Positions 59,097-64,000 of a stretch of DNA of 64,000 nt are shown here, one piece after another. The position numbers were made by a program, and so were the translations under genes. Numbering within the stretch: the stretch's first letter is position 1; every line of letters begins with the position of its first letter. The notes under the pieces are model-generated. The model saw nothing but the letters and a program-made list of their open reading frames with translations, was not told where the DNA came from and searched no databases. This DNA comes from Elusimicrobiota bacterium (GTDB taxonomy: Bacteria; Elusimicrobiota; Elusimicrobia; UBA1565). Where the stretch lies: positions 1 to 64,000 of the forward strand of contig JACRDO010000095.1 in the NCBI GenBank assembly GCA_016212885.1, written 5' to 3'.

Positions 59097-60364
59097 CCGC
59101 GGAGACGAGGATCCGGGAGCGCGCGGTCCTCGTGGGCGCCTACCTCAAGGGGGCGGACCCCCGGCGCTCTTCGGCCGGCATCGAGGAGCTCAAGCGCCTG
59201 AGCGAGACGGCCGGGGCGGTCGTCGCGCAGACGATGACCCAGCGGGTGGCGCGCTTCCATGCAGGCTCGCTCCTCGGCCGGGGAAAAATCCAGGAGGTCG
59301 CTGATGCGGCCCGGAGGCAGCGCGCGCGGACCGTCATCTTCGACCTGGACCTCAGCCCGGCCCAGCAGAAATGCCTGGAGGAGGAGCTGGGCGCGAAGAT
59401 CATCGACCGCACGCGCCTCATCCTCGACATCTTCGCAAAGCGCGCGCGCACCAAGGAGGGGGAGCTGCAAGTCGAGCTCGCCCAGCTCTCCTATATGCTG
59501 CCGCGGCTGACCGGCGCCTGGCGCGGCTTCTCCCAGCAGGTCGGCGGCATCGGCACGCGGGGGCCCGGCGAGCGCAAGCTGGAATACGAGCGGCGCCACA
59601 TCCAGCGCCGCATCCAGCATCTCAAGGGCGACATCGAGCGCATCAAGCGCCAGCGCGCAGTGCAGCGCCGCAGGCGTCTCTCTGTCCCGGTGCCCGCGGT
59701 GGCCATCATTGGCTACACGAACGTCGGGAAATCCAGCCTGCTCAACGCTTTGACCCGCGCCGGGACCGCCTACGCCGACGACAAGCTCTTCGCGACCTTA
59801 GACCCGACCACGCGCCGCGTCCGCCTGCCGAAGGGCGGCTTCGCCGTTTTCACCGACACAGTCGGCTTCATCTCGAACCTGCCCACGACCCTGGTCGCGG
59901 CCTTCCGCTCCACCCTGGAGGAGGTCCTGGAAGCCGATTGCCTCGTGCACATCGTAGACGCCGCCTCCGCGGACCAGGAGGCCCAGGCCTCCACCGTGCT
60001 CTCCATCCTCAAAGACCTCGGCGCGGAAGGGGTCCCTCTTGTCACGGCTTTCAACAAGTCGGATCTGCTTGGAGCATCGGGCCGCAAGGCCGCGCTGGCG
60101 GCGGACCCGCGGCGCCTCTTCATCTCAGCTGCGACCGGCGAGGGCCTGGGCGCGATGCTCGATCATGTCCAGGAAGTGCTCAACCGGCGCTGGCTCCAGC
60201 GGGAGCTGGCCGTGGGCTTGGGCGACGGCCGCCTGGTCGACGAGATCCACCGCTGCGCGCAGGTCCTGGACCAAAGGTCCGAGCGCGGCCGCTGGATCCT
60301 GCGCCTGCGCGTGACGCCGGAGAACTGGAGCCGCCTCATGGCCCGGACCAAAATGGTAGACTAG
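59093..60364 (+). CDS. hflX: Ribosome-associated GTPase HflX
   Basis: The 423-residue protein has the HflX N-terminal domain (RVARFHAGSLLGRGKIQEV; DLDLSPAQQKCLEEELGAKIIDRTRLILDIFAKRA; GPGERKLE) and a GTPase domain with G1 GYTNVGKSS (near 206), G3 DTVGF and G4 NKSD. HflX splits stalled ribosomes under stress. It begins at TTG 59093 within the miaA stop. The miaA-hflX linkage is also seen in proteobacteria. A terminator follows directly. Confidence 0.95.
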   Translation: MTAETRIRERAVLVGAYLKGADPRRSSAGIEELKRLSETAGAVVAQTMTQRVARFHAGSLLGRGKIQEVADAARRQRARTVIFDLDLSPAQQKCLEEELGAKIIDRTRLILDIFAKRARTKEGELQVELAQLSYMLPRLTGAWRGFSQQVGGIGTRGPGERKLEYERRHIQRRIQHLKGDIERIKRQRAVQRRRRLSVPVPAVAIIGYTNVGKSSLLNALTRAGTAYADDKLFATLDPTTRRVRLPKGGFAVFTDTVGFISNLPTTLVAAFRSTLEEVLEADCLVHIVDAASADQEAQASTVLSILKDLGAEGVPLVTAFNKSDLLGASGRKAALAADPRRLFISAATGEGLGAMLDHVQEVLNRRWLQRELAVGLGDGRLVDEIHRCAQVLDQRSERGRWILRLRVTPENWSRLMARTKMVD

Positions 60365-60367
60365 TCC

Positions 60368-60391
60368 CGCCGGATGTAATCCGGCGTTTGT
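60368..60391 (+). terminator. Intrinsic terminator after hflX
   Basis: CGCCGGAT (60368-60375) pairs perfectly with ATCCGGCG (60379-60386) around a GTA loop, followed by TTTGT. Confidence 0.75.
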
Positions 60392-60483
60392 ATATCTGCG
60401 ATGCAGATGCTGAAGCGCGATAGAATTCCTATTTCGGAAAGTTTGGACGACAGAATGTCTGCAAATAGCGCTCGACGGGCTCC

Positions 60484-60618
60484 GTCCCGAACATCCAAAC
60501 GACGTTGGTTCGTATCGAACTTTCCAAACTGCGTAGGTTCGATACGTCCAAACCTACGACGTTCGGAAGGTTTGGACGGAACGTCCCAAACCTACGAATC
60601 CCCGATGTTTGGAACGTC
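60484..60618. repeat. Family-1 element upstream of plsY (four units)
   Basis: A right-truncated GTCCCGAAC unit is followed by GTATCGAAC/GTTCGATAC, GTCCAAACCT/AGGTTTGGAC and ACGTCCCAAAC/GTTTGGAACGT (one mismatch). The first 96 bases are identical to the reverse complement of the MFS-gene element. A stray half unit (TTTCGGAAAGTTTGGAC) lies at 60433-60449. The 60365-60630 gap holds only this and the terminator. Confidence 0.92.
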
Positions 60619-60630
60619 CGTCTCGGCGAC

Positions 60631-61248
60631 GTGAAAGCCTCCATCATCGCCCTCGCGGCGACCTGCTACGTATCCGGCGGGGTCCCCTCCGGATATCTGA
60701 TCGCGAAGCGCTTCGGGCGCATCGACATCCGGGAGCACGGCTCCGGCAACCCCGGCGCGGCGAACGTGTACCGGGTCATGGGGCCCGCGGCCGGGGCCGC
60801 CACGCTGGTCATCGACGCCCTGAAGGGATTCGCCCCGGTCCTCTGCGCGAGGCTCGTGTTCCCGAAGGATTATTCCATGATGGTCCTCTGCGGGGCTCTT
60901 GCGATCGTCGGCCACATCTTCACCGTCTTCCTGGGCTTCCGCGGCGGCAAGGGGGTGGCGACCTCGGCCGGCGTGTTCGCCGCCCTTCTGCCCCTGCCGC
61001 TCATCCCGGCGGCAGCGGCCTTCATCATCGCCGCGGCCGCGAGCGGCCACATCGCCGTGGGGTCCATCGCCGCGTCGCTCGCCCTGCCGATCTCCGCCGG
61101 GCTCCTCGGCTCGCCCAAGCCCCTGCAGGCCCTTGCCTGGGCCGTCTCGATCCTGGTGCTCATCCGCCACATCCCGAACATGCGCTGCCTTCTTAAAGGA
61201 GAGAGGCTCACGGCCCGTGGGAGGGGGCGGCCCGGAACGGCTCCTTGA
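60631..61248 (+). CDS. plsY: Acyl-phosphate glycerol-3-phosphate acyltransferase PlsY
   Basis: The 205-residue membrane protein has PlsY motifs: GGVPSGYLIAKRFGRIDIREHGSGNPGAANVYR, GHIFTVFLGFRGGKGVATSAG, and LIRHIPNMRCLLKGE. It makes lysophosphatidic acid in phospholipid synthesis. GTG 60631 gives the normal N-terminus. The frame is open back to 60505 through the family-1 element, so a longer repeat-encoded N-terminus cannot be excluded. No clear Shine-Dalgarno site precedes 60631. Confidence 0.9.
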   Translation: MKASIIALAATCYVSGGVPSGYLIAKRFGRIDIREHGSGNPGAANVYRVMGPAAGAATLVIDALKGFAPVLCARLVFPKDYSMMVLCGALAIVGHIFTVFLGFRGGKGVATSAGVFAALLPLPLIPAAAAFIIAAAASGHIAVGSIAASLALPISAGLLGSPKPLQALAWAVSILVLIRHIPNMRCLLKGERLTARGRGRPGTAP

Positions 61249-61273
61249 AATTTGCTCGAAAACACAATAGAAT
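61245..61273 (+). promoter_or_regulatory. Leaderless-type promoter of the BFN-domain gene
   Basis: TTGAAA (61245-61250), a 17-base spacer and TAGAAT (61268-61273). The ATG at 61280 is 6 bases later. It overlaps the plsY stop codon. Confidence 0.75.
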
Positions 61274-61279
61274 TCCTGC

Positions 61280-61858
61280 ATGACGAGGAAGGAAGGCGGG
61301 GGGAGCGGCGCGGCGGACGAGACCGAGGTCCGTATCTACTCGCTGGCCACGACCGTCAACGAGTGCATCGTGTTCCTCGAAGAAGCGGAAGGCAACCGCC
61401 TGCTTCCGATCTGGATCGGGCTGGCCGAAGGCCAGGCGATCGCGATCCGCTTCTCCGGGATCGTGCTTCCCCGGCCCCTGACCCACGACCTGCTGCTCTC
61501 GGCGATCAAGACCCTCGGCTGGAGCGTCGAGAAAATCGTCGTGACGGACCTGCGCGAGAACACCTTCTACGCGAACATCCACCTGCGCAGGAACGCCGAG
61601 GAGCGCCTCGTGGACTCCCGCCCTTCGGACGCCATCGCCGTCGCGGTCCGGGCCGGCTGTCCGATGTTCGTCAAGGCGAGGGTCTTCGAGCGCTGCCAGG
61701 TCCTCAGCAAGCCGATCAGCGAGAAGGAAGTCTCCAGATTCAAAGAAGATCTCAAGAACCTCAAACCGGAAGACATCTTCAAAGACATCGTCAAGAAGCC
61801 GCCGAAAGCCCATCCCGAGGAAGGGAAGGGCGGCGGCCGGGAAGGTGCGAATGAATAG
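61280..61858 (+). CDS. Bifunctional nuclease (BFN/DUF151) family protein
   Basis: The 192-residue protein has the DUF151 core: LLPIWIGLAEGQAIAIRFSGIVLPRPLTHDLL, then FYANIHLRR and SRPSDAIAVAVRAGCPMFV. Related proteins have been reported to have nuclease activity, and many bacterial members have no assigned role. The C-terminal 40 residues are charged and variable. It overlaps the HU gene start by 8 bases. Confidence 0.9.
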   Translation: MTRKEGGGSGAADETEVRIYSLATTVNECIVFLEEAEGNRLLPIWIGLAEGQAIAIRFSGIVLPRPLTHDLLLSAIKTLGWSVEKIVVTDLRENTFYANIHLRRNAEERLVDSRPSDAIAVAVRAGCPMFVKARVFERCQVLSKPISEKEVSRFKEDLKNLKPEDIFKDIVKKPPKAHPEEGKGGGREGANE

Positions 61859-62111
61859 ACTGGATATCATCAAAGCCGTCGCTAAGTTGCTCTCCACGAA
61901 GGGGGAGGCGGCCCGCGCGGTCGAGACCACATTCGACACGGTCCGCCAGGCCCTGAAGGGAGGGGAGAAGGTCGTCATATCGAACTTCGGGACCTTCCGG
62001 GTGAAGACCCGCCAGGCGCGCGTCGGCCGCAACCCGAAGACCGGCGACAACGTCCAAGTGCCGCCCAGGAAAGGGGTGCGGTTCAAGGCGTCGAAGAACC
62101 TTCTGTCCTGA
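61851..62111 (+). CDS. HU/IHF-family DNA-binding protein
   Basis: The 86-residue protein is a typical HU/IHF subunit: MNRLDIIKAVAKLL, VISNFGTFRVKTRQARVGRNPKTG, then VPPRKGVRFKASKNL. It bends DNA and organises the nucleoid. ATG 61851 is preferred over GTG 61845 because it gives the standard N-terminus. Its TGA shares a base with the MerR-family ATG. An IHF/HU gene followed by merR and tRNA-Pro is an order also known from alphaproteobacteria. Confidence 0.94.
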   Translation: MNRLDIIKAVAKLLSTKGEAARAVETTFDTVRQALKGGEKVVISNFGTFRVKTRQARVGRNPKTGDNVQVPPRKGVRFKASKNLLS

Positions 62112-62611
62112 TGGAGCCGACGGCGCCCTCCTTGGGGCGGCCGCCCTCTTCGGGAAAGGAGAACGACAGCCCTACGAGGACGGCGCCCTCCTTGGGGCGG
62201 CCGCCCTCTTCGGGAAAGGAGAACGACAGCCCTACGAGGACGGCGCCCTCCTTGGGGCGGCCGCCTCTGCCTGATAAGGATTTCTTCAACATCGGCGAGG
62301 CCGGCCGGATCGCGCAGGTGCCTGAATACACCCTGCGCTACTGGGAGAGGCGCTTTGGCATGCTCCGCCCGGTGCGCCGCGAGAGCGGGCACCGCCGCTA
62401 CACCCGGCGGGACATCGAGACCATCCTCCGGATCAAGGAGCTCCTGCAGGGCCGGAAGATGACCGCGGCCGGCGCGCGCAAGCTGCTCCTTGCGCGGGCC
62501 GCGTCCGAGAGAAAGTCAGCGGGGCAGCCGCTCCGGCTGGACGCGCAGGCGCTGAAGCTCCTGCGCGACGTTCGGGAGGACCTCCGCGAGATTATCGCGG
62601 AGCTGCAATGA
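62111..62611 (+). CDS. MerR-family regulator with a repeat-encoded N-terminus
   Basis: The helix-turn-helix domain starts only at about residue 57 (FFNIGEAGRIAQVPEYTLRYWERRFGMLRPVRRESGHRRY), as in MerR proteins next to ihfA genes. The first 50 residues are the translated family-3 tandem repeat (TAPSLGRPPSSGKENDSP twice and partly again), absent from normal relatives. The stop codon TGA lies in the left arm of a family-1 element. The protein should bind DNA as a dimer; its effector is unknown. Confidence 0.9.
   Translation: MEPTAPSLGRPPSSGKENDSPTRTAPSLGRPPSSGKENDSPTRTAPSLGRPPLPDKDFFNIGEAGRIAQVPEYTLRYWERRFGMLRPVRRESGHRRYTRRDIETILRIKELLQGRKMTAAGARKLLLARAASERKSAGQPLRLDAQALKLLRDVREDLREIIAELQ
62119..62268. 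repeat. Family-3 repeat, 60-bp tandem array in the MerR gene
   Basis: Two full 60-bp units and about 27 bp of a third start at 62119, 62179 and 62239, identical where they overlap. The unit contains the palindrome GGGCGGCCGCCC and ends with GGCGCC. It is entirely within the N-terminal coding region and in frame. Confidence 0.93.
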
Positions 62612-62670
62612 GCCTCCCACACGGCGTAGGTTCATTGCGTCCCGAACTACGTCGTTTGGATGTTCGGGAC
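62605..62670. repeat. Family-1 element at the end of the MerR gene
   Basis: GCAATGAGCC (62605-62614) pairs with GGTTCATTGC (62629-62638) except at one position, and GTCCCGAAC (62639-62647) pairs with GTTCGGGAC (62662-62670). The MerR stop codon TGA is in the first arm. It is 14 bases upstream of tRNA-Pro. Confidence 0.9.
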
Positions 62671-62684
62671 GGGACGTGACTCAT

Positions 62685-62756
62685 CGGGGAGTGGCTCAAT
62701 GGCAGAGCGCTCGCTTGGGGTGCGAGAGGTTCTGGGTTCGATTCCCAGCTCCCCGA
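62685..62756 (+). tRNA. tRNA-Pro (anticodon GGG)
   Basis: A full cloverleaf folds: acceptor CGGGGAG/CTCCCCG, D stem GCTC/GAGC, anticodon stem CTCGC/GCGAG with loop TTGGGGT (anticodon 62717-62719), T arm with GGTTCGATTCC. The 3' CCA is not encoded. The following 175 bases hold no gene. Confidence 0.95.
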
Positions 62757-62931
62757 TGGGACCTTTGGCGGCGACATAGGCGGCAGGGCCTGTCATCCGG
62801 GCCCCTCCCGCCGCTGCGGTGCTCAGACGGAAAATTGCGCGCCTCGCGGCGGTCCGCCTTCCCGGATGCCACCCGCCGCTTCAACGCCGCGGTTGGTCTG
62901 AGGGTTGCCGGGAATGCTAAGATGCTGGAAC

Positions 62932-63005
62932 CGGGGTGTAGCTCAATCGGCTAGAGCGTTCGGTTCGGGACCGAAAGGTTCTCGGTTCAAGTCCGAGCAC
63001 CCCGA
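62932..63005 (+). tRNA. tRNA-Pro (anticodon CGG)
   Basis: The cloverleaf has acceptor CGGGGTG/CACCCCG, D stem GCTC/GAGC, anticodon stem TTCGG/CCGAA with loop TTCGGGA (anticodon 62966-62968), and T arm with GGTTCAAGTCC. CCA is not encoded. A T-rich stretch (GTTTTTCC) follows. Confidence 0.95.
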
Positions 63006-63122
63006 AGTTTTTCCGCATTTTTGCTTGACGGCTTGTGGGGAACGCGAAAATGCGCGGGGTTTGGGAGTTCCCCCAGCCCACGCTTGACACGGCAAGAGCC
63101 TGCTTCACAACCCTCTTGACTT

Positions 63123-63128
63123 TATGAT
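63123..63128 (+). promoter_or_regulatory. Possible -10 box before the acylphosphatase gene
   Basis: TATGAT lies 12 bases before GTG 63141. The -35 match is weak (CTGCTT at 17 bases). Confidence 0.35.
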
Positions 63129-63140
63129 ACCCTTTCAAGG

Positions 63141-63419
63141 GTGGGGGCCTTGACAATCCGGGTCCATCTGCTGATCCGGGGCCGCGTCCAGGGGGTCGGC
63201 TACCGCTGGTTCGCCCGCGACGCCGCCGCGGGGCTGGGCGTCGCGGGCTTTGTGCGCAACCTTCCGGACGGCAGAGTCGAGATCGAAGCGGAGGCGGGCT
63301 CCGCGGCCGTCGCGTCCTTCGTCCGAGAGCTGAAAACGGGGCTGCCCTTCGCCCGCGTCGACGAAATCGCGCGCAGCGAGATCGCGCCGAAAGGAGAGAA
63401 GGATTTCGAGATCCACTGA
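63141..63419 (+). CDS. acyP: Acylphosphatase
   Basis: The 92-residue protein matches acylphosphatases: RGRVQGVGYRWFARDAA with the catalytic Arg, and GFVRNLPDGRVEIEAEG-like with the catalytic Asn in RNLPDG. It hydrolyses carboxyl-phosphate bonds. GTG 63141 is the start used; a TTG at 63150 is possible. The sigma-factor gene begins one base after the stop. Confidence 0.92.
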   Translation: MGALTIRVHLLIRGRVQGVGYRWFARDAAAGLGVAGFVRNLPDGRVEIEAEAGSAAVASFVRELKTGLPFARVDEIARSEIAPKGEKDFEIH

Positions 63420-63420
63420 C

Positions 63421-64000
63421 ATGCAGCCGACCACCGACGCCACGAGCCAGTATTTCAAGGGGATCCAGAAGCTGCATCCCATCGACCGCGAGGAGATGCA
63501 CAAGCTCTGGAAGAAGGCCAAGCGGGGCGACAAGGAAGCCAAGAAGCGGATCATGGAGTCCAACCTCCGCCTCGTGGTCCCCATCGCCAAGAAGTACCAC
63601 CGCCAGGGCACAGAGGTCCTCGACCTCATCGAGGAGGGGAACCTCGGCCTGATGCACGCCATCGATAAGTTCGACCCGTCCAAGGGCTACCGCTTCTCGA
63701 CCTACGCCTCCTATTGGATCGAACAGTCGATCCGCCGGTCCGTGGAGGAGCAATCGAAGACGATCCGCGTCCCGCCGCACGCCTGGGAGGCTCTGCGCAA
63801 GTGGCTCCGGGAGTGGGAGAAGATGCACGCGGCCCTGGGCCGCGATCCGACCCTGGCCGAGATGGCCAAGAAGATGCACTGGACCGCCCGCCAGGTCCGG
63901 GGGGTCCTCGATGCCGCGGAGGCGGCCAAGGGCATCGGCTCCATCGAGAACCCCATCGAGAGCGAGGACGACAACCTGACCGTGGAGGACATGATCTCGG
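63421..64000 (+). CDS. Sigma-70-family RNA polymerase sigma factor, 5' part
   Basis: The window ends inside this gene after 193 codons. Visible are a region 1.2-like segment (ATSQYFKGIQKLHPIDREEMHKL), region 2 (NLRLVVPIAKKY, then LDLIEEGNLGLMHAIDKFD, GYRFSTYASYWIEQSIRR and TIRVPPHAWE) and the start of region 3. There is no region 1.1. The -10-recognition helix differs from the housekeeping WWIRQAI (here YWIEQSI), which favours an alternative sigma factor of the RpoS/RpoH-like group. Confidence 0.9.
   Translation, partial: MQPTTDATSQYFKGIQKLHPIDREEMHKLWKKAKRGDKEAKKRIMESNLRLVVPIAKKYHRQGTEVLDLIEEGNLGLMHAIDKFDPSKGYRFSTYASYWIEQSIRRSVEEQSKTIRVPPHAWEALRKWLREWEKMHAALGRDPTLAEMAKKMHWTARQVRGVLDAAEAAKGIGSIENPIESEDDNLTVEDMIS

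Noticed and set aside
60401-60634. Small gene in the repeat before plsY
   Set aside because: Most of its codons are the family-1 element, translated as in the MFS insert; there is no independent sign of a protein.

Overview
The window is about 67% GC and almost wholly coding. It looks chromosomal and comes from a diderm (Gram-negative-type) bacterium. The evidence is a KdsC domain for lipopolysaccharide Kdo synthesis, a Wza-like export lipoprotein with a Wzc-like tyrosine kinase, an OmpA-type peptidoglycan-binding domain, a PorV/PorQ-like outer-membrane barrel, and lipoproteins. Gene content resembles candidate high-GC lineages such as Elusimicrobiota, but this placement is a guess; no rRNA gene is present to test it.

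Layout. 0.2-9.8 kb: a metallophosphoesterase, then a VWA protein, PspA/IM30, a substrate-binding protein fused to OmpA, an ABC permease and ATPase, a membrane coiled-coil protein, a large AAA+ ATPase and a second coiled-coil protein. The genes overlap or abut and look like one envelope-associated system. 9.8-11.6 kb: a lower-GC island with a GH24 lysozyme fragment, a lipoprotein, and a decayed second copy of that pair. 11.8-18.8 kb: SpoIID/LytB and TPR proteins, a trypsin-like protease and MazG. 18.9-24 kb: a lipoprotein, a BadF-type kinase, RpiB, a KdsC/Wza fused frame, and a Wzz/BY-kinase. 24-36 kb: a coiled-coil/beta-propeller protein, a CBM48-like membrane protein, a 1847-residue kelch/FN3 surface protein with a C-terminal sorting-like domain, a PorV-like barrel and another coiled-coil protein. 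36-46 kb: a DksA/TraR protein, a two-domain lytic transglycosylase, a nitrilase, an ArnT-like glycosyltransferase, an RDD protein, a frameshifted remnant and an MFS transporter. 46-55.6 kb: two HEAT-repeat proteins and a MoxR-DUF58-BatA-BatB/C-BatD-BatE operon. 55.7-64 kb: MiaB, PilZ, MiaA, HflX, PlsY, a bifunctional-nuclease-family protein, HU, MerR, two tRNA-Pro genes, acylphosphatase and the start of a sigma factor.

The most striking feature is a set of at least three families of short palindromic repeats scattered between genes and inside them. Family 1 is made of one to four hairpins with a conserved loop and covarying arms. It is inserted in frame in an AAA+ ATPase (69 bp), a transglycosylase (69 and 66 bp) and the signal-peptide region of an MFS transporter (132 bp). 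It also supplies gene ends or start regions elsewhere. Families 2 and 3 (60-69 bp, tandem in places) sit in frame in TPR, RDD, MerR, coiled-coil and CBM48-like proteins. The behaviour resembles the palindromic elements of Rickettsia, with no sequence relationship implied.

A second pattern concerns expression. At least twelve genes have a -10 hexamer ending only 6-7 bases before the start codon, often with a good -35 box 17-18 bases further up, which implies leaderless mRNAs. Other genes have ordinary Shine-Dalgarno sites.
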